From Pseudomonas fluorescens (lineage in GTDB: Bacteria > Pseudomonadota > Gammaproteobacteria > Pseudomonadales > Pseudomonadaceae), in NCBI RefSeq assembly GCF_902497625.1, contig NZ_CABVGX010000008.1, forward strand, positions 95,639-159,638: 64,000 bases of DNA. Direction: 5' to 3'. Every line of letters starts with the position of its first letter. Positions within the stretch are counted from its first letter, which is position 1. This document shows, in pieces, positions 46,145-55,717 of the stretch. The position numbers and the translations under genes were made by a program. The notes beneath the pieces are model-generated. The model saw nothing but the letters and a program-made list of their open reading frames with translations, made no database searches and was not told the origin of the DNA.

Positions 46145-47434
46145 TCAGAACTTGGCTTCAGCATCCAGTTGCAGAGTGTTGATTTTCGAGTCCCGCAGCG
46201 TGGCGTTGGTGTAGTCGGATTTTGCCATCAGGTAAGTCGCGCCCAGCGAGAAGTTCTTGTCCAGCTCGTAGCTGACTTTGAACTTGCTGCCACGCGAACC
46301 GGTGAAACCGTTGGCGAAGTCGGAATCGGTGAAGGCGCCGACCACGGCGTTGCGCTGTACATCGCGGTAGTTGTAGTCCAGGCCGAAGCCGTAGAACTTG
46401 GTCTTGACGCCAGCCAGCCAGCCCATGTCCTGATCGTTGCTGGCGTCGTCGTTGCTGACGACCTGACCGTAGAGCGACAACGGCAATGGCAGACCGCTGA
46501 TGTCCAGCGAGCCGAAGCCCTCGTACAGTTTGAATTCTTCGCCCGCGCTGTTGCCGTTGATGGCCAGGAGGGTGGTGTCGTTGTCGTTGTCGTAACCATA
46601 GACGCTGCCGCCCAAGGTCATTTTCAGGTTGTCGGTGAGCGCGAAGCGAGCACCCAGCTGACCGGCGTACAGGCGCAGGTCATGACGGAACTGCCGCCCT
46701 TCGCCGTCGACGTTATCCTTGAGTGTGTAGTGACCAGCGCTGCCGAACAGCTCGACGCCGCCCAACGAATGCTTGTACGTGGCTGCCAGACCTTCAGGGC
46801 TGATGTCGGTATCCCAGATGATGTCGCCGGTGCTGACCCATGGCTGTGGCATCTTGCCGCCGATCAGGTGCAGGTCCTTGATGGCGGTTGGGTGATAATC
46901 CAGGTATCCCTGATCCAGCCAGATGTCTTTCTTGGTGAAGTAGTTGTCCAGGCTCTGATTGGTCGAGCGCGAATCGTTGTCGCTGCCGGTGGCAACGCGG
47001 ATACCGACGTCCACTTGCGGATTGATTTCACTGTAAGCGCCAAGGCGCACGCGAATCCGTTGACGATCCTGATCACCGGTATTGGGTACGCCGTCGTTCT
47101 TGACCGTCTCCTGGCGCAGACGTACGTCACCTTTGAACTGGGTCTTGGCGGCCCACGCCAGTTTCTGGTCAAAGCTGCTCAGTTCGTTGGTCTTCTTCGC
47201 GGTGGCGGCGATTTGCTCGTTGGTCTCCTGCTGAGCCTGACGGGCGATTTGCTGCTCTTTCTGGTCGCGGGCGAGCTCGGCTTGCAGCTCGCTGTGCTGG
47301 GCGGCGCTGATCGAGCCGTTCGCCCTGAGCATGTCGAGTAGTTTGGCGTCGACTGCGGCACTGGCCGGAATGCTAAGGGCCAGCAGCAGACCACCACACA
47401 GGGCCGCCGCAGTTTTCGTGGAAGCAAGACGCAT
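46145..47434 (-). CDS. Putative outer-membrane porin with N-terminal coiled coil
   Basis: 429 residues. A Sec signal peptide (about 1-26, ending SIPASAA) is followed by a helical, Gln/Glu/Ala-rich coiled-coil segment (about 28-80; HSELQAELARDQKEQQIARQ), then a long region of alternating beta strands and short turns, ending in the C-terminal Phe (DAEAKF) typical of outer-membrane barrels. It matches the family annotated putative porin in pseudomonads. The coiled coil may trimerise or contact peptidoglycan. The transported solute is unknown. It is a single-gene transcript with its own terminator. Confidence 0.85.
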   Translation of the reverse strand: MRLASTKTAAALCGGLLLALSIPASAAVDAKLLDMLRANGSISAAQHSELQAELARDQKEQQIARQAQQETNEQIAATAKKTNELSSFDQKLAWAAKTQFKGDVRLRQETVKNDGVPNTGDQDRQRIRVRLGAYSEINPQVDVGIRVATGSDNDSRSTNQSLDNYFTKKDIWLDQGYLDYHPTAIKDLHLIGGKMPQPWVSTGDIIWDTDISPEGLAATYKHSLGGVELFGSAGHYTLKDNVDGEGRQFRHDLRLYAGQLGARFALTDNLKMTLGGSVYGYDNDNDTTLLAINGNSAGEEFKLYEGFGSLDISGLPLPLSLYGQVVSNDDASNDQDMGWLAGVKTKFYGFGLDYNYRDVQRNAVVGAFTDSDFANGFTGSRGSKFKVSYELDKNFSLGATYLMAKSDYTNATLRDSKINTLQLDAEAKF

Positions 47435-47714
47435 ATCAATCTCCGAAGATGAAGAGGATGACGAATCATCCAGGGCACAACCGACCGTTGTCGGACGGAA
47501 ACAGTGATCGGGTTTAGAACCCGACGCTCTAAAAACTGGCGCCAGTATCGCGATCGTTTATGACAAGCCGGTGGCAAACTGATGGCGTCTCGATGACGGT
47601 GTTGCCCTTCATTGAACTTTCGCCAAGGCACCCTGTCGGCCGAAGGGAGGTGTCTAACCGGCGTTGATAGGCGATACTCGTCGGCTGCCAAGTGTTGAAA
47701 CGGGAAGGGTATCG

Positions 47715-48839
47715 ATGCCATTGCAACGTCTGGAAAACATGTCCGACATCGGCCCGCACACTTGGGATGCTTTGGTGCCGGAGTCTCAACCGTTCTTGCG
47801 GCACGCGTTCCTGAGTTCCCTGGAAGACAGTGGCAGCGTGGGGCCACATTCTGGCTGGCAGCCTGAGCACCTGCTGCACATGGAAGGCGGGCGCCTGATC
47901 GCGGCCCTGCCCAGCTACCGCAAATGGCATTCCTACGGCGAATACGTGTTCGATCACGCCTGGGCCGATGCTTGTGAGCGTGCCGGCATCGACTATTACC
48001 CGAAGTTGTTGACCGCGGTGCCGTTCAGCCCGGTCAGCGGGCCGCGCCTGCTGGCGGCTTCGGTCGAGGATGGTTTCGAATTGCTCAAGAGCATTCCGGG
48101 CTACCTCGACATCGAAGAACTTTCCAGCGCCCACATCAACTTTACCGACCCGTTCACTGACGCCGCGCTGGCTGAACAAACGGGCTGGCTGCAGCGAATT
48201 GGCTGCCAATACCACTGGCATAATCGCGGCTACCGGGACTTTCAGGATTTCCTCGACGTGCTCAGTTCGCGCAAGCGCAAGCAAATGCGCAAAGAGCGTG
48301 AGCAAGTGGCGGGGCAGGGGATTGAATTCGAATGGCTTGAAGGCAGGCAGCTGGATCAGACACAGTGGGATTTCGTCTATGCCTGTTACGCCAATACTTA
48401 CGCCGTACGTCGGCAGCGGCCGTACCTGACGCGCGAATTTTTCAGCTTGCTGGCCGAACGCATGCCCGAAGCGATTCGCGTGGTACTGGCCAAACAAGGC
48501 TCACGCCCGGTGGCCATGGCGTTCAGCCTGGTGGGCGGCGACAGTTTTTATGGGCGTTATTGGGGGTGCCTGGCGGAATTCGACCGCTTGCACTTTGAAA
48601 CCTGTTTCTATCAGGGTATGGATTACGCCATCGCCAACGGTTTTCAGCGCTTCGATGCCGGGGCGCAGGGCGAGCACAAACTGATTCGCGGATTCGAGCC
48701 GGTGATCACTCACTCCTGGCATTACCTGCGCCATCCCGGATTAAAAGCGGCGGTGAAGGATTTCCTGCAGCAGGAGCGAGTCGGGGTGTTGGCCTATGCC
48801 GAAGAGGCGCGGACGGCTTTGCCTTTTCGGCAGGATTGA
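47715..48839 (+). CDS. GNAT/FemAB-like N-acyltransferase (COG3146 family)
   Basis: 374 residues from ATG at 47715 (in-frame alternatives at 47664 lack family similarity). Family signatures are YGEYVFDHAWADACERAGI, YYPKLLTAVPFSPVSGPRLL and RKRKQMRKEREQV, and a C-terminal GNAT-like half with FETCFYQGMDYAIANGFQRFDAGAQGEHKL and GFEPVITHSWHYLRHPGL. The family is annotated as N-acetyltransferase or peptidogalycan-biosynthesis-like; the acceptor is unknown. It stands alone, divergent from the porin, with a REP after it. Confidence 0.83.
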   Translation: MPLQRLENMSDIGPHTWDALVPESQPFLRHAFLSSLEDSGSVGPHSGWQPEHLLHMEGGRLIAALPSYRKWHSYGEYVFDHAWADACERAGIDYYPKLLTAVPFSPVSGPRLLAASVEDGFELLKSIPGYLDIEELSSAHINFTDPFTDAALAEQTGWLQRIGCQYHWHNRGYRDFQDFLDVLSSRKRKQMRKEREQVAGQGIEFEWLEGRQLDQTQWDFVYACYANTYAVRRQRPYLTREFFSLLAERMPEAIRVVLAKQGSRPVAMAFSLVGGDSFYGRYWGCLAEFDRLHFETCFYQGMDYAIANGFQRFDAGAQGEHKLIRGFEPVITHSWHYLRHPGLKAAVKDFLQQERVGVLAYAEEARTALPFRQD

Positions 48840-48875
48840 TCTTCGCCCGTAATATTCGGGGTGGCGCTGATCCCT

Positions 48876-48966
48876 TGTGGGAGCGGGCTTGCTCGCGAAG
48901 AGCATTATCAGTCGGTATCAATGGTGCCTGACCCACCGCTTTCGCAAGCAAGCCCGCTCCCACAGG
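48876..48966. repeat. REP pair, family C
   Basis: TTGTGGGAGCGGGCTTGCTCGCGAAG and its inverse TTTCGCAAGCAAGCCCGCTCCCACAG flank a 40-base spacer between convergent genes. Confidence 0.92.
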
Positions 48967-48987
48967 GGCAGTGGGGATCGGCCAGGA

Positions 48988-50820
48988 TTAATCAATACCC
49001 ACAAACCCGCCCGTCTGGTGCTGCCACAACCGCGCATACAACCCGCCATGCGCCAGCAGTTCGGCGTGGGTGCCAGATTCGGCAATGCGGCCTTTTTCCA
49101 GGACCACCAGCCGGTCCATACGGGCGATGGTCGACAGGCGGTGGGCGATGGCGATCACGGTTTTGCCCTGCATCAGGGTTTCCAGGCTCTCCTGGATGGC
49201 GGCTTCCACCTCCGAATCCAGTGCCGAGGTGGCTTCGTCCATGATCAGAATCGGCGCGTCCTTGAGCAGCACTCGTGCGATGGCGATACGCTGACGCTGA
49301 CCGCCGGAGAGCTTCACCCCGCGTTCGCCCACATGAGCGTCGAAGCCCGTGCGGCCTTCGGCGTCCGACAGCAACGGGATGAACTCGTCAACGCGGGCCT
49401 TGTGTACCGCCTCCCAGAGTTCAGCGTCGGTGGCGTCCGGTTTGCCATACAAAAGATTGTCGCGGATCGAGCGGTGCAGCAGCGATGTGTCTTGCGTAAT
49501 CATACCGATGCGTTCGCGCAGGCTTTCCTGGCTCACCTCGGCGATGTTCTGGCCATCGATGACAATCTGCCCGCCTTGCACGTCATACAGACGTAACAGC
49601 AAATTGACCAAGGTTGATTTGCCGGCGCCGGACGGGCCGATCAACCCGATCTTTTCACCGGGTTTGATGGTCAGGTTGAGGTCGCCGATGATCCCGCTCT
49701 TCTTGCCGTAGTGGAAATCCACCTGCTCGAAACGCACTTCGCCGCGGGCAACGGCCAGTGGTTTGGCCTGTTCCCGATCGGTGACGCTGACCGGTTGCGA
49801 AATGGTCTGCAAACCGTCCTGGACCATGCCGATGTTCTCAAAAATGCCGGTCACCACCCACATGATCCAGCCGGACATGTTAACGATGCGAATCACCAGG
49901 CCGGTCGCCAGGGCAATAGCGCCCACAGTGATGAGCGACTGCGTCCACAGCCATAACGCCAGGCCCGTGGTGCCGACGATCAGCAAGCCGTTCATGCTGG
50001 TGACCACAATGTCCATGCTGGTGACGACGCGGCCGGCCAGTTGCGCCTTGACCGTTTGCTCTTCGATGGCTTCCTTGGCGTACTGCTGCTCGAAATTGGT
50101 GTGCGCGAACAGCTTCAGCGTGGTGATGTTGGTGTAGCCGTCGACGATCCGGCCCATCAGTTTGGAGCGTGCATCGGAGGACACCACCGAACGCTCCTTG
50201 ACCCGTGGCACGAAGTAGCAGAGGGCGCCGATGTAAGCGGCGATCCAGGTCAGCAGCGGGATCATCAGGCGCCAGTCGGCTTCAGCGAACAACACCAGCG
50301 CACTGATCGCGTAGATCAGCACGTGCCACAGCGCATCCACGGCTTGCACGGCGGAATCGCGCAACGAATTGCCGGTCTGCATGATGCGTTGGGCGATGCG
50401 CCCGGCGAAGTCGTTCTGGAAGAAATTGAGGCTCTGTTTGAGCACGTAACTGTGGTTTTGCCAGCGGATCATGCTGGTCATGCTAGGGCTAAGGGTCTGG
50501 TGCACCAGCAAGTCATGCAGGCCGACAAACACCGGGCGCAGGATCAGCGCCACCACCGCCATCCATGCCAGTTCGAGGCCATGGACCTTGAAGAAGTCAG
50601 CGTTCGGCGTGCCTTGGGTCAGGTCGATGATGCGGCTCAGGTAGCTGAAGAGCGCGACTTCGATCAGTGCACCGAACAGGCCGACGGTGAGCAGGGCGGC
50701 GAAACTTGGCCAGACCTGCTTCAGGTAGTAGGCGTAGAAGGGGAAAACCCGATCGGGCGGCGCGGCGGTAGGGGCGTCGCGGAAGATGTCGATCAGTTTT
50801 TCGAAACGGCGATAAAGCAT
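48988..50820 (-). CDS. ABC exporter, fused permease/ATPase (MsbA-like fold)
   Basis: 610 residues from MLYRRFEKLIDI at 50820 (GGAGAACTG before the ATG). Six transmembrane helices (about 35-345) form an exporter-type domain. The nucleotide-binding domain shows Walker A GLIGPSGAGKSTLVNLL (about 405), signature VKLSGGQRQRIAIARVL (about 508), Walker B ILIMDEATSALDSE (about 530) and the switch histidine IAIAHRLST. It is a half-transporter acting as a homodimer. The substrate is unknown; a divergent role from MsbA is likely. The next genes downstream of its promoter side are ppiA, a hydrolase and a LysR gene, an order that appears conserved in pseudomonads from memory. Confidence 0.92.
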   Translation of the reverse strand: MLYRRFEKLIDIFRDAPTAAPPDRVFPFYAYYLKQVWPSFAALLTVGLFGALIEVALFSYLSRIIDLTQGTPNADFFKVHGLELAWMAVVALILRPVFVGLHDLLVHQTLSPSMTSMIRWQNHSYVLKQSLNFFQNDFAGRIAQRIMQTGNSLRDSAVQAVDALWHVLIYAISALVLFAEADWRLMIPLLTWIAAYIGALCYFVPRVKERSVVSSDARSKLMGRIVDGYTNITTLKLFAHTNFEQQYAKEAIEEQTVKAQLAGRVVTSMDIVVTSMNGLLIVGTTGLALWLWTQSLITVGAIALATGLVIRIVNMSGWIMWVVTGIFENIGMVQDGLQTISQPVSVTDREQAKPLAVARGEVRFEQVDFHYGKKSGIIGDLNLTIKPGEKIGLIGPSGAGKSTLVNLLLRLYDVQGGQIVIDGQNIAEVSQESLRERIGMITQDTSLLHRSIRDNLLYGKPDATDAELWEAVHKARVDEFIPLLSDAEGRTGFDAHVGERGVKLSGGQRQRIAIARVLLKDAPILIMDEATSALDSEVEAAIQESLETLMQGKTVIAIAHRLSTIARMDRLVVLEKGRIAESGTHAELLAHGGLYARLWQHQTGGFVGID

Positions 50821-50904
50821 CAGTTCTCCGCCCGCGTACGGGCTCTCCATTGAACAATTGAGCGGCGGCGCCACACGCCTGCCGCTCAGGACATCCGGCG
50901 TAAC

Positions 50905-51462
50905 TTAGTCGATACGCTTGGCCGACTTGATGAACACAGGATCAGCTGGAACGTCTTTCATGCCGCCACGGGTGGTGGTTTGCGAATTGACGATGATGTC
51001 GACCACGTCCATGCCTTTGACCACTTTGCCAAATACCGCGTAGCCATCACCCTGGTCTAGGAAATCGTTATCCTTGACGTTGATGAAGAACTGGCTGGTG
51101 GCTGAATCCGGCGCGGAGGTGCGAGCCATGGAGAGTGTGCCACGGACGTTATGCAGGCCGTTTTTCGATTCGTTCTTGATCGCAGACTTGGTGTCTTTCT
51201 GCTGCATGTCCTTGGTGAAACCACCGCCCTGAACCATGAAGCCCGGGATCACACGGTGAAAAATCGTGTTGTTGTAAAAGCCGCTATCGACGTACTCGAG
51301 GAAGTTCTTGGTACTGATCGGTGCCTTGACTGCGTCCAGTTCGATTTCGATCTGGCCGTTGGTGGTTTCCAGCAGTACGTGCGGCGCCTTGGCAGGCGTG
51401 GCGGCCATCAGGTTGGCGGCGAACAGAACGGAGCCGGCGACGAGGGCGATTTTTTTCAGCAT
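50905..51462 (-). CDS. ppiA: Periplasmic peptidyl-prolyl cis-trans isomerase A (cyclophilin)
   Basis: 185 residues with a cleavable signal peptide (about 1-20, [10 protein letters not shown] then ATPAKAP). The cyclophilin core has [15 protein letters not shown] (catalytic Arg and Phe/Met/Gln) and [20 protein letters not shown] (Ala-Ser-x-x-Ser-Gln-Phe-Phe). It speeds proline isomerisation during folding of exported proteins. It overlaps the preceding hydrolase gene by 7 bases (hydrolase 51456-52271), so they are translationally coupled. Confidence 0.94.
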   Translation of the reverse strand: MLKKIALVAGSVLFAANLMAATPAKAPHVLLETTNGQIEIELDAVKAPISTKNFLEYVDSGFYNNTIFHRVIPGFMVQGGGFTKDMQQKDTKSAIKNESKNGLHNVRGTLSMARTSAPDSATSQFFINVKDNDFLDQGDGYAVFGKVVKGMDVVDIIVNSQTTTRGGMKDVPADPVFIKSAKRID

Positions 51463-52271
51463 GGGTCAGTAATCCTGATTGAGGTTTTGTCGACTGCGGT
51501 AAGGAACTCGAGCAGTGTCTGGTTGAAGCGTTCGGGTTGATCCAGTGGGGTGGCATGGCGTGAATCGGCGATGACCACCAGCCGCGCATCGGGCAGCAGT
51601 TTTACATAGGTTTCTTTAAGTGACACCGGTGTGTAGTCATGGTCGGCGCTGATGATAAGCGTTGGACAGGACACCTTGGAAAGTCGTTCCTGAACACCCC
51701 AGCCGACGATCGCATCGAAGCTGGAGAGATAAGCATGTTTGTCATTTTTTGCCCAGCGCTCGGTCATCTTTTGCCGCAAATGCGCCTGCTCGGGTTTAGG
51801 GAATAGCTTGCCTCCCAGCGCTTTGCCGACCGTGTGCAGGCTGAGCACGCGCATCAGGCTCCAGCGCTTGAACCACTGCCAGTAATCATCGCGGCTGCGC
51901 AGTTTGACTTCGGGGCCGCTGTTGACGATGCACAGGCTCTTGAGCAGTTGCGGCTGATCCACGGCCAGTTGAAAGCCGATCATCCCGCCCATCGAGAGTC
52001 CGACGTAGTGCACAGGTCCCAGATTCAAATGTTCGATCAGGGCCATCAGGTCGGCGCTGAAGCCGGCGATGCTGTAGCGTTCGCGGGGTTTGTCCGAGCG
52101 ACCGTGGCCGCGCACGTCCGGGACGATCACCCGGTAGCGGGCGGCCAGCGCCGGGATCTGCATTTCCCAGTCCAGAGTGCTCGAGCCCAGGCCGTGGACC
52201 AGCAGCAGTGGCGAGCCGTGGCCGTATTCCTCGTAATGCAGGTTGCAGCCGTCGTGTTCGAAATAGGCCAT
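51456..52271 (-). CDS. Alpha/beta-hydrolase
   Basis: 271 residues. The fold motifs are [14 protein letters not shown] (oxyanion-hole HG), nucleophile elbow [10 protein letters not shown] (Ser near residue 94), acid in [11 protein letters not shown] and His in [13 protein letters not shown]. Organisation and length fit the 3-oxoadipate enol-lactonase/BioH-like esterase group, but no pathway genes adjoin it, so the substrate is open. It is upstream of and coupled to ppiA and lies just downstream of a LysR gene that may control it. Confidence 0.87.
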   Translation of the reverse strand: MAYFEHDGCNLHYEEYGHGSPLLLVHGLGSSTLDWEMQIPALAARYRVIVPDVRGHGRSDKPRERYSIAGFSADLMALIEHLNLGPVHYVGLSMGGMIGFQLAVDQPQLLKSLCIVNSGPEVKLRSRDDYWQWFKRWSLMRVLSLHTVGKALGGKLFPKPEQAHLRQKMTERWAKNDKHAYLSSFDAIVGWGVQERLSKVSCPTLIISADHDYTPVSLKETYVKLLPDARLVVIADSRHATPLDQPERFNQTLLEFLTAVDKTSIRITDPC

Positions 52272-52285
52272 GCGTTCACTCCATG

Positions 52286-53209
52286 TCAGGCTTGTACGGG
52301 GGCGGCAAAAGGCGCGTCCAGCGGCGCAGTGTCGAAGGTGCGCAACAGTTCGATCAGGATCTGCGTGGCCGGGCCCAGCGGTTTGTCCTTGTTCGAGTAC
52401 AAATAGAAGCTCGGATTGCGGCTGCCGCCCTGGTCCAACGGTAGCAGCTTGAGCGTGCCTTCCCGCAGTTCCCGTTCGATCATGTGCCGCGGCAACCAGG
52501 CAAACCCCAGGCCGCTACTGACAAATGTCGCAGCGGTGGCCAGGCTGCCGACGGTCCAGCGTTGTTCGGCGCCGAGCCAGCCGACGTCGCGCGGCTGCTG
52601 ACGGCCGGAGTCACGGATCACCACCTGCATCTGACTTTCCAGGTCCTGGAAATTCAGTTCGCGGCTCAAGCGATGCAGGGCATGTTCAGGGTGGGCGACC
52701 GCGACGAATTCGACGTCGCTCAATTCCGCGCCCAGATAACCGGGAATGCTGAAGCCGGTGATCGCCAGGTCCGTCACGCCTTCGAGCAACACTTCTTCGA
52801 CGCCCGACAACACTTCCTCACGCAAACGTACGCGGCAGCCGCGACTTTGCGGCATGAAGGCCGTCAACGCCCGTACCAGCCGCGCGCTTGGGTAGGCGGC
52901 GTCGACCACCAGCCGCACTTCGGCCTCCCAGCCTTGCTCCATATGGTGGGCCAGGTCTTCCAGCTGACTGGCCTGTTTCACCAGTTGCCGGGAGCGGCGC
53001 AGCAGCACGCCGCCCGCTTCGGTGAGCACGGCTTTGCGCCCGTCGATGCGCAGCAATGGCACGCCGAGTTGATCCTGCATGCGCGCAACGGTGTAACTGA
53101 CGGATGACTGCGAGCGGTGCAGCACTTCGGCCGCCTGGGCGAAACCGCCATGGTCGACCACAGCTTGCAACGTTCGCCATTGATCAAGGGTCACGCGGGG
53201 CGCTTTCAT
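52286..53209 (-). CDS. LysR-family regulator
   Basis: 307 residues from ATG at 53209 (AGGAGCTATTC before it); an in-frame extension to 53578 lacks LysR similarity. N-terminal HTH (about 3-62: FAQAAEVLHRSQSSVSYTV) and effector domain (about 90-295). It is followed 14 bases on by the hydrolase gene in the same direction, so it may be in one transcript with the hydrolase and ppiA. Divergent from a small exported protein gene at 53258. Effector unknown. Confidence 0.88.
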   Translation of the reverse strand: MKAPRVTLDQWRTLQAVVDHGGFAQAAEVLHRSQSSVSYTVARMQDQLGVPLLRIDGRKAVLTEAGGVLLRRSRQLVKQASQLEDLAHHMEQGWEAEVRLVVDAAYPSARLVRALTAFMPQSRGCRVRLREEVLSGVEEVLLEGVTDLAITGFSIPGYLGAELSDVEFVAVAHPEHALHRLSRELNFQDLESQMQVVIRDSGRQQPRDVGWLGAEQRWTVGSLATAATFVSSGLGFAWLPRHMIERELREGTLKLLPLDQGGSRNPSFYLYSNKDKPLGPATQILIELLRTFDTAPLDAPFAAPVQA

Positions 53210-53257
53210 GAATAGCTCCTCTTGTCTAAGCTGGCAGTCCTTATTGGAGACTGCCGA

Positions 53258-53572
53258 ATGAAAAAATTGTGTTGTGTGGTTTTGGCGATGCTGCCACTCA
53301 CTGCGTTTGCCTATCCGATCGATGTGCAAAAACAGCTGAATGGCCTGAGCATCGACTACGAAGCCTTCGATACCGATGAGGACATCGCGTCGATTCAGGT
53401 GAACAATTTCGGTAAAACCGACGCGATCTGTAAGGTGGTCTTCAGTAATGGACCGGAGGCGCCGCGTACCCGCACCGTCGACGTGCCCGCCGGCAAGCAC
53501 TCCATCGCCACCGCCAAGTTCAACCGCACCATCATCAAGATGCGCATGAAACTGACCTGCAACCCGAAATGA
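53258..53572 (+). CDS. Small exported protein, conserved hypothetical
   Basis: 104 residues. Signal peptide about 1-18 (MKKLCCVVLAMLPLTAFA), then a short all-beta-like mature domain with two cysteines (AICKVVF and KLTCNPK) that could form a disulfide. Basic C-terminus. It is divergent from the LysR gene with a 48-base gap. I recognise no family with known function; related Pseudomonas proteins are sometimes mislabelled as a kinase. Confidence 0.65.
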   Translation: MKKLCCVVLAMLPLTAFAYPIDVQKQLNGLSIDYEAFDTDEDIASIQVNNFGKTDAICKVVFSNGPEAPRTRTVDVPAGKHSIATAKFNRTIIKMRMKLTCNPK

Positions 53573-53582
53573 CTGCAAAACT

Positions 53583-53670
53583 TGTGGGAGTGAGCCTGCT
53601 CGCGATAGCCGTTTGCCAGTCGATATCCATTCACTGTGCCATCGTTATCGCGAGCAGGCTCGCTCCCACA
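53583..53670. repeat. REP pair, family C
   Basis: TTGTGGGAGTGAGCCTGCTCGCGATAGC and its inverse TATCGCGAGCAGGCTCGCTCCCACA surround a 35-base spacer. Confidence 0.92.
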
Positions 53671-53800
53671 GAGGGTATGCATCACTTATAAACGAAAATA
53701 TTGATGGGTTGTAGCAGTTATTTGCGCTTTTTGATCGATATAATACTGTTTAACCTTCACTCCATCGCCCTACAGCATTCTCAGATGGAGGCTACATCCC

Positions 53801-54400
53801 ATGTCCCGCGTTCTGATCATCGAAAGCAGTGCCCGTCAGCAAGACTCGGTTTCCCGTCAACTGACCCAGACCTTCATCAATCAGTGGAAAGCGGCGCACC
53901 CCAATGACCTGTTCAGCGTGCGTGACCTGGCTGTCGATCCGGTGCCGCATCTGGACATCAATTTGTTGGGCGGCTGGATGAAGCCTGAAGGGCAGCGCAA
54001 CGCCAGCGAGCAGATTTCGCTGGAACGCTCCAATCAGTTGACCGACGAATTGCTGGCCGCCGACGTGCTGGTGATGGCCGCGCCGATGTACAACTTTGCG
54101 ATCCCGAGCACGCTTAAAGCCTGGCTCGACCACGTGCTGCGTGCCGGTGTGACCTTCAAATATACCGAAACGGGGCCACAGGGTTTGCTGACCGGCAAGC
54201 GCGCCTTCGTACTGACCGCTCGCGGTGGCATTCATGCCGGCGGTTTATCGGATCATCAGGAACCTTACTTGCGTCAGGTCATGGGCTTCATCGGTATTCA
54301 CGACGTGACCTTTATTCACGCAGAGGGCCTGAACCTGGGCGGAGACTTTCAGGAGAAAGGCCTGAACCAGGCCAATGCCCGACTTTCGCAAGTCGCCTGA
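53801..54400 (+). CDS. azoR: FMN-dependent NADH-azoreductase
   Basis: 199 residues, the normal AzoR length. The flavodoxin-like fold shows IIESSARQQDSVSRQL (FMN phosphate loop) and APMYNFAIPSTLKAWLDHV (FMN isoalloxazine contact, PxYNF), then LTARGGIH. It reduces azo dyes and quinones with NADH, giving oxidative or electrophile protection. Single-gene unit with its own terminator. Confidence 0.93.
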   Translation: MSRVLIIESSARQQDSVSRQLTQTFINQWKAAHPNDLFSVRDLAVDPVPHLDINLLGGWMKPEGQRNASEQISLERSNQLTDELLAADVLVMAAPMYNFAIPSTLKAWLDHVLRAGVTFKYTETGPQGLLTGKRAFVLTARGGIHAGGLSDHQEPYLRQVMGFIGIHDVTFIHAEGLNLGGDFQEKGLNQANARLSQVA

Positions 54401-54506
54401 GCCGTTAATCGCCAGATAATCGCTGATTGTTTTAGTGACCTGGCGCAACCCTTCAAGTCTGTTCGCGCATCGACCTCCCTTTGCACTTGTTGCTTCTGAG
54501 TGCTGT

Positions 54507-54545
54507 AGCCCGATTGAACGCATTAGCGAGATCGGGCTTTTTTTT
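54507..54545 (+). terminator. Rho-independent terminator after azoR
   Basis: AGCCCGAT (54507-54514) pairs with ATCGGGCT (54531-54538), followed by a T8 run. Confidence 0.9.
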
Positions 54546-54575
54546 GCCCGCGGTTTGGTAGGAGTTCGCATAAGT

Positions 54576-54669
54576 CTGTGGGAGCGAGCCTGCTCGCGAT
54601 GGCGGCGCTGCACTCACCCTTTATGTCGGTGGATAAACCGCCATCGCGAACAGGCTCGCTCCCCACAGG
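54576..54669. repeat. REP pair, family C
   Basis: CTGTGGGAGCGAGCCTGCTCGCGATGGCGG and its inverse CCGCCATCGCGAACAGGCTCGCTCCCCACAG around a 30-base spacer. Confidence 0.92.
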
Positions 54670-54744
54670 GTTTTATGTAGGGCTCGCTGTCGCGATATCC
54701 GGAAAAACCCGCTATCGTCGCCGCCCATTCAGAACGAGGCGAGC

Positions 54745-55611
54745 ATGGGCTATCTACTTTTTGTCACGCTGATCCAGGCGTTTTCCTTCAGCCTGATCGG
54801 TGAATACCTGGCCGGTCACGTCGACAGCTATTTCGCCGTGCTGATCCGGGTAGTGCTGGCGGGGCTGGTGTTCATTCCGTTGACCCGCTGGCGCTCGATC
54901 GAACCGGCGTTCATGCGCGGCATGCTGCTGATCGGCGCGTTGCAGTTCGGCGTGACCTACGTCTGCCTGTACCTGAGCTTTCGGGTGCTGACGGTCCCGG
55001 AAGTATTGCTGTTCACCATTCTCACGCCGCTGCACGTGACGCTGATCGAAGACGCGCTAAACCGGCGGTTCAACCCATGGGCTCTGATTGCAGCGCTGGT
55101 GGCCGTGATGGGCGCGGCGGTGATTCGCTATGACCGCATCAACCCGGATTTTTTCATGGGGTTCCTGCTGCTGCAGTTGGCCAACTTCACCTACGCCGCC
55201 GGGCAAGTGCTTTATAAACACCTGGTGGCCCGCCACCCGAGCGATCTGCCGCATTACCGCCGCTTCGGTTACTTCTACCTCGGTGCTCTGGCGGTGGCGT
55301 TGCCGGCGTTTGTGCTGTTCGGCAAATCGGACTTCCTGCCCGAAGCACCGCTGCAATGGGGCGTGCTGCTGTTCCTCGGCCTGGTCTCGACCGCGTTGGG
55401 GCTTTATTGGTGGAATAAAGGCGCGTGCATGGTGCACGGCGGGACGCTGGCGGTGATGAACAACCTGCATGTGCCCGTGGGGTTGCTGATCAATTTGCTC
55501 ATCTGGAATCAGCATGAAGAGCTGGGGCGCTTGCTGCTGGGCGGGTCGGTGATTTTGTTGGCGGTGTGGATCAGCCGGTTGGGTGTACGGCAATCCGCCG
55601 TCGCACACTGA
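54745..55611 (+). CDS. EamA/DMT-family transporter
   Basis: 288 residues with ten predicted transmembrane helices in two EamA repeats (about 3-130 and 143-280). It starts MGYLLFVTLIQAFSFSLIGE; the second repeat ends in the hydrophobic LLLGGSVILLAVWISRLG. The carboxylate/amino-acid/amine transporter subgroup fits, but no substrate is assigned. It is flanked by REP elements on both sides, so it is a single-gene unit. Confidence 0.87.
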   Translation: MGYLLFVTLIQAFSFSLIGEYLAGHVDSYFAVLIRVVLAGLVFIPLTRWRSIEPAFMRGMLLIGALQFGVTYVCLYLSFRVLTVPEVLLFTILTPLHVTLIEDALNRRFNPWALIAALVAVMGAAVIRYDRINPDFFMGFLLLQLANFTYAAGQVLYKHLVARHPSDLPHYRRFGYFYLGALAVALPAFVLFGKSDFLPEAPLQWGVLLFLGLVSTALGLYWWNKGACMVHGGTLAVMNNLHVPVGLLINLLIWNQHEELGRLLLGGSVILLAVWISRLGVRQSAVAH

Positions 55612-55616
55612 ACCCA

Positions 55617-55709
55617 GTGGGAGCGAGCCTGCTCGCGAAAGCGGTGGGTCAGTCGACATTGATATCGTCTGACCCACCGCCTTCGCGAAGCAGGCTCGCT
55701 CCTACAGGG
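55617..55709. repeat. REP pair, family C
   Basis: GTGGGAGCGAGCCTGCTCGCGAAAGCGGTGGGTCAG and its inverse CTGACCCACCGCCTTCGCGAAGCAGGCTCGCTCC, an extended palindrome, lie between convergent genes. Confidence 0.92.
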
Positions 55710-55717
55710 AATTATGG

